Below are positions 9,088 to 17,460 of a stretch of 43,492 nt of DNA, piece by piece (the first letter of the stretch is position 1; each line of letters opens with the position of its first letter). The notes beneath the pieces were generated by a model. The model did no database searches and was not told the DNA's origin. It was given only the letters and a program-made list of their open reading frames with translations. Where the stretch lies: assembly GCF_030929615.1 (NCBI RefSeq), contig NZ_JAVFVU010000051.1, forward strand, positions 1-43,492. Direction: 5' to 3'. Made by a program: the position numbers and the translations under genes. Origin of the DNA: Dyadobacter sp. LHD-138 (GTDB taxonomy: Bacteria; Bacteroidota; Bacteroidia; Cytophagales; Spirosomataceae).

Positions 9088-10596
9088 ATGGGAAAGCCAA
9101 CCGGATTTATAGAGTTTGAAAGGGAATTACCAAAAAAACGCCCTGTCGAAGAGCGCCTTCATGATTACAAAGAGATTGAAACAGCACCGATAGAATCGAA
9201 GTCTAAAGAACAGGCTGCGCGTTGTATGGACTGTGGAATTCCTTTTTGCCACAACGGATGCCCGCTCGGAAACATTATTCCCGAATTTAATGATGCCGTT
9301 TATGACGGTAACTGGGGACTTGCTTACGAGATTTTAACATCGACCAATAACTTCCCGGAATTTACGGGAAGAATTTGCCCGGCACCTTGCGAAGCATCCT
9401 GTGTTTTGGGTATCAATAAACCGCCTGTTGCGATTGAATTTATCGAAAAATCAATCGTTGAAAAAGCGTTCGAACTGAATCTTGTTAAACCAAGATTCCC
9501 GAAGAAACGTACGGGTAAAAAAGTAGCTGTGGTTGGTTCTGGCCCTGCCGGAATGGCTGCTGCCAATCAGCTGAACCAGGCTGGCCACACCGTTTCCTTA
9601 TTGGAACGTGCCGACAAAGTAGGTGGATTGCTGCGTTACGGTATTCCTGATTTCAAGCTTGAAAAGAAAGTGATTGACCGTCGTCTTGCCGTTATGCAGG
9701 AAGAAGGTATCGAGTTTATTACGAACGTAAACGTTGGTGTGGATATCACGGCCGACGAGCTTCTTAACGACTACGATGCAGTGGTTTTGACAACCGGCTC
9801 AACGGTACCAAGAGATTTGAACATCGAAGGCCGCCAGTTTAAAGGGGTTCATTTTGCCATGGAATTCCTGAGCCAGCAAAACAAACGTGTGGCTGACATT
9901 TTCCCGGAAGTGGATCACCGCGGAGCACCGTATAAAAACGGCCAGCTTCTTGCGACTGGTAAAAATGTAGTGGTGATTGGTGGTGGCGATACAGGTTCTG
10001 ACTGTGTCGGAACTTCAAACCGTCATGGCGCGGCATCGGTAACCCAAATCGAATTGATGCCGGTACCTCCGAAAGATCGCGATGCAAGCACACCATGGCC
10101 AAACTGGCCCATGATGCTTCGTACATCCACTTCGCACGAAGAGGGTTGCGACAGACACTGGTCTATCAATACAAAATCATTTGTAGGTGACGAAAATGGT
10201 AACCTGGCAGGCTTGAAAATTGTTAAACTTGACTGGCAGAAAGACCCTGAAACGGGCCGTATGCAAATGAAAGAAGTTCCGGGAAGCGAAGAGACCATTC
10301 CATGCGAACTTGCTCTTTTGGCAGCTGGTTTCCTTCATCCACAACAGGAAGGACTTTTGAAAGACCTGGATCTTGAATTTGATGAAAGAGGTAATATCAA
10401 AGTGAATGGCTATCAGTCGACAACCAATGAGAAAGTTTTTGCAGCAGGCGACTGCCGCAGAGGACAATCTTTGGTTGTTTGGGCGATCAGTGAAGGACGT
10501 GAAGCTGCACGTGCAGTGGATGAATTCCTGATGGGCGAATCATTCCTTGAAGCCAAAGCAGTATCGATGCTGAATCCGGTTTTCGCTCACGCGTGA
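9088..10596 (+). CDS. gltD: Glutamate synthase small subunit
   Basis: This 502-residue flavoprotein passes electrons from NADPH through FAD and 4Fe-4S clusters to GltB. The N-terminal cluster ligands are visible as C46, C49, C54, C58 (CMDCGIPFCHNGC) and a second set C97, C101, C105 (ICPAPCEASC). The FAD dinucleotide fold VAVVGSGPAG starts near residue 146 and the NADPH fold VVVIGGGDTGSD near 294. The C-terminal FAD motif is AAGDCRRGQSLVVWA. The gene is in the canonical gltB-gltD order and is followed by a strong terminator. Confidence 0.97.
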   Translation: MGKPTGFIEFERELPKKRPVEERLHDYKEIETAPIESKSKEQAARCMDCGIPFCHNGCPLGNIIPEFNDAVYDGNWGLAYEILTSTNNFPEFTGRICPAPCEASCVLGINKPPVAIEFIEKSIVEKAFELNLVKPRFPKKRTGKKVAVVGSGPAGMAAANQLNQAGHTVSLLERADKVGGLLRYGIPDFKLEKKVIDRRLAVMQEEGIEFITNVNVGVDITADELLNDYDAVVLTTGSTVPRDLNIEGRQFKGVHFAMEFLSQQNKRVADIFPEVDHRGAPYKNGQLLATGKNVVVIGGGDTGSDCVGTSNRHGAASVTQIELMPVPPKDRDASTPWPNWPMMLRTSTSHEEGCDRHWSINTKSFVGDENGNLAGLKIVKLDWQKDPETGRMQMKEVPGSEETIPCELALLAAGFLHPQQEGLLKDLDLEFDERGNIKVNGYQSTTNEKVFAAGDCRRGQSLVVWAISEGREAARAVDEFLMGESFLEAKAVSMLNPVFAHA

Positions 10597-10630
10597 AAGG
10601 ATAGCAATACGGACGAATAAATCATTTGAC

Positions 10631-10671
10631 AAATGAAATAAGCCACTCTTTTTGAGTGGCTTATTTCATTT
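10631..10671. terminator. 18-bp perfect hairpin after gltD
   Basis: Arms at 10631-10648 and 10654-10671 are perfect inverse complements with a five-T loop. The 3' side of the stem is T-rich (TTATTTCATTT), with no long T run beyond it. It would end the gltBD transcript. Confidence 0.8.
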
Positions 10672-10719
10672 ACATCGTTTCTGAAATTTAAATTTTATCG
10701 GATTGCCAGGGATCGTCGT

Positions 10720-10727
10720 TATATTTG
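10720..10727 (+). promoter_or_regulatory. -7 element upstream of the deacetylase gene
   Basis: TATATTTG is a full match to TAnnTTTG and lies 45 bases before the ATG. No well-spaced -33 TTG is present; the nearest is 14 bases upstream. Confidence 0.5.
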
Positions 10728-10772
10728 AGTTATAAATTACGTCCTTTTATTGACTTGTAAATACACATACTA

Positions 10773-11396
10773 ATGTTTTTACATTATTCTCCATTTTGGC
10801 TGAAAGCACTTTTCCCACGTTACAAATGGCACGTGAACACACAGGAAAAAAAGATCTTCCTAACCTTCGATGACGGCCCGATACCGGAAATAACCGAGTT
10901 TGTAATGGCCACCCTGAAACAATATCACGCCAAGGCAACCTTCTTTTGCATCGGAGATAATGTACGCAAACATCCGGCCATTTTTAAGGAGATCCTGGCA
11001 CAGGGACATTCCGTCGGGAATCACACCTTCAACCACATGAATGGCTGGAAATCCGGGGATGCCAAGTATATGGACAATATTGCATTATGCAAAAAAGAGC
11101 TGAATTTAAATACGAACTTATTTCGTCCGCCTTATGGCAGGATGAAAAAAAGCCAGTCGCGGCAACTCCCGGCTCACACGGAAATAATCATGTGGGATGT
11201 ATTAAGCGGTGATTTTTCGCCGACAGTATCACCGGAAACCTGCTTAAAAAAAACAATCAAACACGCCAGACCGGGCTCCATCGTATTGTTTCATGACAGC
11301 CTGAAAGCAGCCAAAAACATGCAATATGCCCTGCCCCGCTTTTTAGACCATTTTACCAAAAAGGGTTACCGCTTTGAAGCGTTGCCCATGTTGTAA
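10773..11396 (+). CDS. NodB-type polysaccharide deacetylase (CE4)
   Basis: This 207-residue CE4 domain protein carries all the conserved motifs: TFDDGP (31-36, metal and catalytic Asp), H84 and H88 in HTFNH (zinc ligands), RPPYG (118-122), WDVLSGDF (141-148) and H174 in LFHDS. The expected reaction is metal-dependent N- or O-deacetylation of a cell-wall or exported polysaccharide. There is no clear cleavable signal peptide. The N-terminal MFLHYSPFWLKALFP is only weakly hydrophobic, so export or membrane association is uncertain. The gene is the first of a likely operon with tatD and ansA (gaps of 35 and 24 bases). Confidence 0.9.
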   Translation: MFLHYSPFWLKALFPRYKWHVNTQEKKIFLTFDDGPIPEITEFVMATLKQYHAKATFFCIGDNVRKHPAIFKEILAQGHSVGNHTFNHMNGWKSGDAKYMDNIALCKKELNLNTNLFRPPYGRMKKSQSRQLPAHTEIIMWDVLSGDFSPTVSPETCLKKTIKHARPGSIVLFHDSLKAAKNMQYALPRFLDHFTKKGYRFEALPML

Positions 11397-11431
11397 TTAT
11401 ACATTATTATCAGATTAACAGAATACCAGCA

Positions 11432-12199
11432 ATGATTGAAACGCATGCCCATATATATGATGAAAAGTATGAAGAAGATCGCACCGAAATGCTTCAGCGT
11501 GCCTGGGATATTGGCATAGAGCAAATCTGGATGCCCAATTGTGATCATACCACCATTCCCGGCATGATGCAGCTTGCGGAAACCTATCCGGATCGTTGCC
11601 TGCCCATGATCGGCCTTCATCCTACCTATGTAAAAGAAGGTTTTGAAAAAGAGCTACAAATCGTTGAGGAGTGGCTGAACAAGTATGAATTTATTGCCAT
11701 TGGCGAGATCGGGATGGATTTATTTTGGGATAAAACATTCCGTCCGCAACAGGAAGAAGCATTTTTATTCCAATGTGCATTAGCCCAAAAACATAATTTA
11801 TGGATCGATATTCACAGCCGTGATGCTTTTTGGGAAACGGTTGCATTGATTGAAAAATTCGGGGATTCGTCCCTAACCGGGATTTTCCACTGCTTCATCG
11901 GCTCTCTGGACGAAGCACAGAAGGCCATTGAACTGGGTTTTAAACTCGGTATCGGAGGTGTATCCACTTTTAAAAACGGAGGCTTGGATAAGGTTCTCCC
12001 CTTCATCGGTCTGGAACATATTGTTTTGGAAACTGACAGTCCATACCTGGCTCCTACCCCTTATCGTGGCAAAAGAAATGAGGTTTCTTACATCGACCTG
12101 GTTGCGCAGCGCATGGCAGATTTAAAGGAAATCAGCAAACAGGAAGTTATCGCAGCAACTACCAAAACAGCGAAATCTTTGTTGACCCGAACTAATTAA
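11432..12199 (+). CDS. TatD-family metal-dependent hydrolase
   Basis: This 255-residue TIM-barrel metal hydrolase has H5-A-H7 (ETHAHIYD), E92 in GEIGMD, H128 in DIHSRDA, H153 in FHCF, and the distal aspartate in ETDSPYLAP. These are the metal ligands of the TatD DNase family. Members act on DNA 3' ends or on D-aminoacyl-tRNA, and the substrate cannot be decided here. The start at 11432 puts the HxH motif at the very N-terminus, as is normal for the family. It lies between the deacetylase gene and ansA. Confidence 0.93.
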   Translation: MIETHAHIYDEKYEEDRTEMLQRAWDIGIEQIWMPNCDHTTIPGMMQLAETYPDRCLPMIGLHPTYVKEGFEKELQIVEEWLNKYEFIAIGEIGMDLFWDKTFRPQQEEAFLFQCALAQKHNLWIDIHSRDAFWETVALIEKFGDSSLTGIFHCFIGSLDEAQKAIELGFKLGIGGVSTFKNGGLDKVLPFIGLEHIVLETDSPYLAPTPYRGKRNEVSYIDLVAQRMADLKEISKQEVIAATTKTAKSLLTRTN

Positions 12200-12223
12200 C
12201 CAAACAACTTTCCGACAGATTAA

Positions 12224-13294
12224 ATGGCTTATAATAAGATACATATCAACCCCATTTCACCCGAACCACCCCGTGCATCGGTGCTGGTAATTTACACGGG
12301 AGGAACGCTGGGCATGGTTTATGAAACAAAAGGAAAACAGCTTGTTCCTTTTAACTTTGAGCAGGTGATTGAAAAAGTACCTGAAATCCGCAGGCTGGAT
12401 TTTGAGATTACTTTTCTCACGCTCAATCCGATTGACTCATCCAACATGAATCCGGATATCTGGGTTGAGCTGGCCAAAATCATTGATGACCAGTACAACC
12501 TTTACGACAGTTTCGTGATCCTGCATGGCACGGATACAATGGCTTACACGGCCTCCGCATTAAGTTATCTGCTGGAAGATCTGAACAAACCGGTGATCCT
12601 TACGGGGGCGCAGCTTCCTATCGGGGTGGCAAGGTCAGACGCCCGTGAGAATTTTATTACCGCCCTGGAACTGGCAGCCTCTGTCCGGGAAGACGGAACG
12701 CCAGTTTTATCTGAAGTATGCGTCTATTTCAATTCCAGGCTGCTGCGCGGAAACCGGAGCAAGAAACAGGAAAGTTCGGATTTCAACGCTTTTCATTCCG
12801 AAAACTACCCGCACCTGGCCAATGCAGGCGTTCGTATCGATTGGAATTTCCCATTCATCAAAGCCTATAACCCCGACGCAAAACTTAAAATACGTGAACA
12901 GCTCGACACAAACGTAGCATTTTTAAAACTGTTCCCCGGTATTAACAAGCAAGTGGTACAATCCATTCTGGGAATTTCAGGATTAAAAGGCGTGGTCATG
13001 GAAACCTATGGAGCCGGCAACGCGCCGACTGACGAGTGGTTTTTGGAAGCCATAAGGGAAACCATTGAACGCGGGATCATTATTTTCAATGTTTCGCAAT
13101 GTGACGGCGGACGTGTAGCACAAGGACAATACCAAACCAGTAAATATCTGAAACAGGTGGGGGTCGTAAGCGGATCCGATATCACGGCCGAAGCAGCTAT
13201 TACCAAAATGATGTATATTTTTGGCAAAGAAACGGATCATGCAAAATGTGTTGAAATGCTAGGAATGCCAGTTTGTGGGGAGATGTCAGTTTGA
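12224..13294 (+). CDS. ansA: Type I (cytoplasmic) L-asparaginase
   Basis: This enzyme hydrolyses asparagine to aspartate and ammonia. The 356 residues contain the nucleophile motif IYTGGTLG (T25-G-G-T28) and the second catalytic motif HGTDTMAYT (T103-D104). The conserved block LTGAQLPIGVARSDAREN follows. There is no signal peptide, which points to the cytoplasmic type I enzyme, not the high-affinity periplasmic type II. It starts 24 bases after tatD. The gap to the following exported-protein gene is only 13 bases, so all four genes may be cotranscribed. Confidence 0.95.
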   Translation: MAYNKIHINPISPEPPRASVLVIYTGGTLGMVYETKGKQLVPFNFEQVIEKVPEIRRLDFEITFLTLNPIDSSNMNPDIWVELAKIIDDQYNLYDSFVILHGTDTMAYTASALSYLLEDLNKPVILTGAQLPIGVARSDARENFITALELAASVREDGTPVLSEVCVYFNSRLLRGNRSKKQESSDFNAFHSENYPHLANAGVRIDWNFPFIKAYNPDAKLKIREQLDTNVAFLKLFPGINKQVVQSILGISGLKGVVMETYGAGNAPTDEWFLEAIRETIERGIIIFNVSQCDGGRVAQGQYQTSKYLKQVGVVSGSDITAEAAITKMMYIFGKETDHAKCVEMLGMPVCGEMSV

Positions 13295-13307
13295 TAAACT
13301 TTTTACC

Positions 13308-14450
13308 ATGAAAAAGCTTATTATACTCTTATTTTCGGTCATTAACCTTGAGGCCATTGCGCAGCCTGTGAAGTCTCAGCTATATGCAGACAGTACTTTT
13401 GGCTGGATGAAAATTTACAACAACACGGTTGTTCCTAAACCCATCAGTTCCGAAGGTAAAACATACAGCACGGCACAATTGCAAATCGCCAATAAATTTC
13501 AGGAGTGGATGCAGCAAAGTTATTTACCCAAAGGCGGTTCTGGGGAAATAAAAAAATTTGTAAACGATGACGCTACCTTTATAGAAAACAAAAAAGCCCT
13601 TTATCATTCCTACGGTGCGTATGCAAAAACGTATACCATCCTAAAAAAAGATGCAAATGGCAAAATAGTACCCATGACCGGCGATGGATATACCTGGCAT
13701 ATCAGAGCCAATGGCATTGCAACATTTAGTACCGAAGTAGAATCGCTCAGTTCGGATGAGCAATATTATTTTACCTTGCAAGCGGTCCGTCAGGATGATA
13801 AAACGGCAAATACCCAGGATGTTGAAAGCGCTAAATTGTCAGGCTTCGGCACGCATCCGATGTTAAATCAATATTCACATTTTTATACCTCAAAAAACAA
13901 TACTGATGCGGGTAGTTTTTATGTGGTGATCCTCTGCCAGGATAATAAATTGCCCTGGATACCCATAACCAAAGCGGAATATTTTCAGAAACTGGAAGAA
14001 GGTATTAATCGTGAATATCAAAAAGAAATTGCACTGCGTACCAGAACAAAACAAACGGATTACGTAGAAAGAGCAAAAGACACTTTTAAAAAAGCCATGG
14101 TAAATCTAAAACGGCTAAAAGAAAAGTACGAAAACCAGATGAATGAATTTGCGGCGTTAAGAAGCAATGATGATCCGGGCGGTTATCACATAAGTAACTA
14201 TAAAAATGGAGAGCCGGACATGTTCGATGAGAAAAAAGGCTACCCAGCTTTCCCCATTTATAAAGTACCCAAACAAACCCTGGATAAATGCAGCAGTCCT
14301 CAACCCCAGTGGATCGCTATTTATTGGGATCCCCAACTTCATCTGCATGAATCCATTCTCTCCAATTTTAATTTTGACTATGTATACAATTATTTTTTTG
14401 ACAAGGATAAAATAACCGGGCCTTACAAACCGCGACGTTCGCCTAAATAA
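13308..14450 (+). CDS. Exported protein of unknown function
   Basis: I chose the ATG at 13308 over an upstream in-frame ATG at 13275, because 13308 opens directly with a signal peptide (MKKLIILLFSVINLEAIAQ) and does not overlap ansA. The mature protein of about 360 residues begins near QPVKSQLYADSTFGW. It has a charged helical stretch (about 250-285, EKYENQ and KRLKEK) and a Tyr/Phe-rich C-terminus with YWDPQLHLHESILSNFNFDYVYNYFF. Only one cysteine is visible near the end (DKCSSPQPQW). I recognise no family. Position suggests cotranscription with ansA, but no functional link is apparent. Confidence 0.7.
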   Translation: MKKLIILLFSVINLEAIAQPVKSQLYADSTFGWMKIYNNTVVPKPISSEGKTYSTAQLQIANKFQEWMQQSYLPKGGSGEIKKFVNDDATFIENKKALYHSYGAYAKTYTILKKDANGKIVPMTGDGYTWHIRANGIATFSTEVESLSSDEQYYFTLQAVRQDDKTANTQDVESAKLSGFGTHPMLNQYSHFYTSKNNTDAGSFYVVILCQDNKLPWIPITKAEYFQKLEEGINREYQKEIALRTRTKQTDYVERAKDTFKKAMVNLKRLKEKYENQMNEFAALRSNDDPGGYHISNYKNGEPDMFDEKKGYPAFPIYKVPKQTLDKCSSPQPQWIAIYWDPQLHLHESILSNFNFDYVYNYFFDKDKITGPYKPRRSPK

Positions 14451-14460
14451 AACACAGAAT

Positions 14461-16800
14461 TTATACGAACATCTTTCTTAATTCCGGTAGCCAATGCTCC
14501 AACAGGTCGCGGCAGTTGACCACTTTTTCAGCCAGGTCGTTCAACACGTAGAAATAGTGATTGGATGCCTCAAAACCCAGTCTGCTATCACTTCCCTGTA
14601 ATTCCGCCATCCGTTTGGCCAGGACAATTTCCTTTTGCAGGATGCCTTCCAATTGCGAAATCAGATCGAGAGCAGTCTTTTTTTCCACACCCGAAGAAAG
14701 CTGGTCACGGATAAGATTGAAGCGCGTCTGGTTGACAATACTCCCGTAATGTATGGCTATCGTTTCCGCAACACCGCATTCCTTCACCAAAGCCGCGCGT
14801 TGTGGTTTCGTCAGATTAATCCCGTCTGTTTCTTTTTTAAGCGCTCTTAAGGCCAAATTAAAGCCGTCCGCAATTTTGTCCAGCTGCGACATAAAGACCG
14901 CCACAGGGTAAGAAGCCCGCCAGCTGGTGACGTCGTCATATGGAATGCCAACCATGCTGGCTGTGTAACCCGTAGGTTTTGACCAGAGCAAATTAGAAGG
15001 GCCAACCTGCAAAGGAGCAGAATAAACGACCGCCCCCTCATACGGAAATTCGCTAAAAGCTTTACTGTAAGATTGCCAGGCCTGTGTCACCGCATGGCCG
15101 GCAGCCCCATATCGGCGCTGTGCTACTTTTTGCATCGCCTGCATGGGCGTAATGGTTTCACTGCTTCCCATTTCTGCCACCACTTCCAGATTCGGGGAGG
15201 GATATCCACCCAAGGTCCAGCCCAGCATCAAGCCATCCACTTTTGTATTTCTCAGGTTCTGGGCATGTGTTGCTATATTTTCCAGCGCAGGAATGTAGGG
15301 TACCGCCGCAATTTCCCAGGTATTGCCAGCCTGTATTTTCGCGATTGTTTTCAAACCGTTTTTGCGGGCAATCTCCCAATGTCGCAATGCCCTTGGGCCC
15401 GGACCGATGGACGAGATCGAGTACTCACCTACTTTACTTTTGATACCGCCTCTTTCAATAGCCAGGTCCCATTCGCTCACACTCATCAGTGCTGATTCCG
15501 GAGGTAATTTTGAAATGATTTCTTCTGCCCATTCGTTTTTCCAGCCCCAATCCCAAACGATCAGTTGTGGTTCTTTTACCTGATTATTTCCAGCCTTATG
15601 GACTTCCAGACCTTTTTTAATACCGGTCATATAAATCCTGTTCAGTTCGGAAATTACTTCCGCAGCTCCTTTTTTGGAACAGCGCGGACATTCCCCGCCT
15701 TTTCCATGAGACCAGCAGTTGGTATGGTTCTCCGACGCGGTAATGGAGAAAAAGCCAGCCAGATCAGGAATCCGGGACGTGATCGTGGCCATTGAATCGG
15801 TCAGATACTGCTGCACGAGCGAATGAGAAGTACAAAGCGCCGCCTGATTTCCAATGGTAACACCTTTCAAATCGGGGTTTTTATCAAAAAAAGCAAGCGG
15901 CATAAACCGCGGTTCATTCAGATAAAGATAAATCCCGATGCCGTGCTTTTTGGCTTTCTGTACCATCTTCCCCAGGTTTTCCAACCTTGTTTCCCAATGC
16001 TCACTTATCGAAGGATCCCACGGAAATGGCGTCAGTTTGGAAAGTACAATATGCATCCAGGTCCCATCCATTCCGGATGCCGACATCTGTTCCAGGTAGC
16101 CATCCGGATAAGGATCGATTCCTTTTTCTAAAAGCGGGTCGCCGAACAATGCAAAATATGCATAGCCAAAACGGGGTGCGAAACCTGATGCAGCCCGGGA
16201 TTTGCCTGTTTCCGGCATTTTTGACAAATCGTCTACAAACTGAAACAAAGGTTCCTTCGGTTCAGGAAATCCGGCTTTGAATTCTTCCCTCAGGACTTTC
16301 GCTAGCCATTGCTGCCGTTTTTTATCATCCCCTGACAAGCTCCGAAACCGAACTATTTCACAGTCAGGCTTGATACTCCCCAGCTTGATATAAAAGAAAT
16401 CATCCTCCTGAAGCGTAAAGGTTAGTTTCTCCTCTGTCCAGTCTAGTAGTTTCAAAAGCTGTTCACGCGGTAGTAAATGCCAGTTGCGGCGTATGACCGT
16501 CAGATAACTTCTCTGCTGCTGGTCCAGCGTTACAGGTTTGTACGCCGGCAAACCTATGGCCCTCGCCATTCCGATCAGATCCTGCGGCTTCGCCCCTACA
16601 ACGTCCGCAAGCCGCCCGATAGGGACAAGGTTCCAGTTTCTCCACAAATAGGCATGCAACAAATCCGGGAAATGCGGCAGTGCAACAGGTTTTCTTCCAG
16701 CGATAGGCTGATAAGTCATGCCCGCCAAAGCGGGAACGGTCAGCGCACCAGCCGTCAATACGGAAACAGATGTCAGAAATTTTCTTCTTGAAAGTGTCAT
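14461..16800 (-). CDS. Tat-exported, glycosidase-like protein
   Basis: This 779-residue protein starts with a twin-arginine signal (MTLSRRKFLTSVSVLTAGAL, then AALAG-like cleavage), so it is folded before export. The central part (about 250-560) reads like a TIM-barrel glycosidase. Beta-strand/loop segments such as GIGIYLYLNEPRF, DLAGFFSITASENHTNCW, QLIVWDWGWKN and VDGLMLGWTLGGYPSPN carry acidic residues where GH20-type barrels place catalytic acids. A CPRCSKKG segment follows HGKGGE and may bind a metal. The family is not certain. Directly upstream on the same strand, 10 bases before the ATG, ends a decayed susD gene. The enzyme is therefore probably the surviving member of a polysaccharide utilisation locus. 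Confidence 0.65.
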   Translation of the reverse strand: MTLSRRKFLTSVSVLTAGALTVPALAGMTYQPIAGRKPVALPHFPDLLHAYLWRNWNLVPIGRLADVVGAKPQDLIGMARAIGLPAYKPVTLDQQQRSYLTVIRRNWHLLPREQLLKLLDWTEEKLTFTLQEDDFFYIKLGSIKPDCEIVRFRSLSGDDKKRQQWLAKVLREEFKAGFPEPKEPLFQFVDDLSKMPETGKSRAASGFAPRFGYAYFALFGDPLLEKGIDPYPDGYLEQMSASGMDGTWMHIVLSKLTPFPWDPSISEHWETRLENLGKMVQKAKKHGIGIYLYLNEPRFMPLAFFDKNPDLKGVTIGNQAALCTSHSLVQQYLTDSMATITSRIPDLAGFFSITASENHTNCWSHGKGGECPRCSKKGAAEVISELNRIYMTGIKKGLEVHKAGNNQVKEPQLIVWDWGWKNEWAEEIISKLPPESALMSVSEWDLAIERGGIKSKVGEYSISSIGPGPRALRHWEIARKNGLKTIAKIQAGNTWEIAAVPYIPALENIATHAQNLRNTKVDGLMLGWTLGGYPSPNLEVVAEMGSSETITPMQAMQKVAQRRYGAAGHAVTQAWQSYSKAFSEFPYEGAVVYSAPLQVGPSNLLWSKPTGYTASMVGIPYDDVTSWRASYPVAVFMSQLDKIADGFNLALRALKKETDGINLTKPQRAALVKECGVAETIAIHYGSIVNQTRFNLIRDQLSSGVEKKTALDLISQLEGILQKEIVLAKRMAELQGSDSRLGFEASNHYFYVLNDLAEKVVNCRDLLEHWLPELRKMFV

Positions 16801-16810
16801 ATAGTACTAT

Positions 16811-16888
16811 TAATTCCAGCCCGGATTTTGTTTCAGATTTTTATTCTTCGAGATTTTAAGCCTGTGGGACAGGCATCAGGTACATTTT
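16811..16888 (-). pseudogene. Decayed C-terminus of a SusD/RagB-family gene
   Basis: On the minus strand 16888-16859 reads KMYLMPVPQA. After one extra base in 16855-16858 the next frame reads ISKNKNLKQNPGWN and stops at 16813-16811. Put together, PVPQA-x-ISKNKNLKQNPGWN aligns residue for residue with the characteristic SusD C-terminus (PIPQxEI...NPNLxQNPGY/W). In the current frame the PVPQA part meets a TAA at once. Only about 26 codons are recognisable and the rest of the gene is gone. The stop lies 10 bases before the Tat enzyme start, the classic susD-enzyme spacing. The stretch also contains a 6-bp hairpin (GCCTGT/ACAGGC, loop of 3), but the C-terminal match extends beyond it. Confidence 0.7.
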
Positions 16889-17048
16889 AATGTAGCATAA
16901 ACTTGCTCGTATGATAAAAAGTACATTCATAACTTACACTGTTTTTACGATTAGCTAATCATTTTAAAAGCACCAAAAAACACCGAAACAAATTAACGAT
17001 CATTGCTATACTTTTTGCAGAAGAGCACGGATAATAGCGCGTCACCCG

Positions 17049-17156
17049 CTAAATCCCGGCTGGATACCTGCCATAAATAACCCTGAATACATATTCTTTC
17101 CCACCGACCAGGTCGGCCAACAGATTTTCATCATCAGGTTGAAAGTTACCCTTCAT
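17049..17156 (-). pseudogene. Truncated N-terminus of an ECF sigma factor (FecI-like)
   Basis: A 35-codon frame starts at an ATG (17156-17154). It reads MKGNFQPDDENLLADL, then VGGKEYVFRVIYGRYPAGI, and stops at 17051-17049. This fits region 2.1 of Bacteroidota ECF sigma factors (DDxxLLxxLxxGdExAFrxiYxRY). Real family members continue for about 150 more residues through regions 2.2-4, which are absent. It is on the same strand and upstream of the SusD remnant, in the order expected for sigma - anti-sigma - susC - susD - enzyme. Between 17048 and 16889 I recognise nothing. Confidence 0.6.
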
Positions 17157-17460
17157 TAATGCATAAATTAATCCGAGATCATGTTTGAATCAGTCAGAAA
17201 CCAGCAGTCAAAGACCGAACGGCTCCCTTTGCAATTTACATCGTTTTCTTTTAATACTACAAATAATAAATGTACCCTTTTCTGACAAACAACGATTTCA
17301 GTAATTGCGAAGATTTCGATGCAGGATAAAATATCATAAAGCAAAGCGATCAAACAAAATGATCTGTACTTATCAAAAACATCAAATCTGCATCTGTTAT
17401 GTGATTTTCTATATTAAGAACTTTGGCTTTTGAAATTTGACAGCCAACCTAAAACTTAAT
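17157..17460. other. Gene-free AT-rich intergenic region
   Basis: This stretch lies between the sigma remnant (minus) and the GNAT gene (plus). A 61-residue minus-strand frame at 17168-17353 has no family features. The last part (17421-17440) contains TTTGAAATTTG, possibly a poor -7 element for the GNAT gene. Confidence 0.4.

Noticed and set aside
13275..13307. Upstream start for the exported protein after ansA
   Set aside because: It would overlap ansA by 20 bases and bury the signal peptide behind 11 extra residues; the ATG at 13308 fits better.
16859..16875. GCCTGT/ACAGGC hairpin as a terminator of a lost gene
   Set aside because: Short stem without a T run, and it coincides with the PVPQA codons of the SusD tail, which explains the sequence better.
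17168..17353. 61-residue minus-strand frame
   Set aside because: Cysteine/isoleucine-rich translation of AT-rich DNA with no family features, upstream of a decayed locus.
17437..17460. TTG start for the GNAT gene
   Set aside because: The extra eight residues are not GNAT-like and an ATG follows at 17461.
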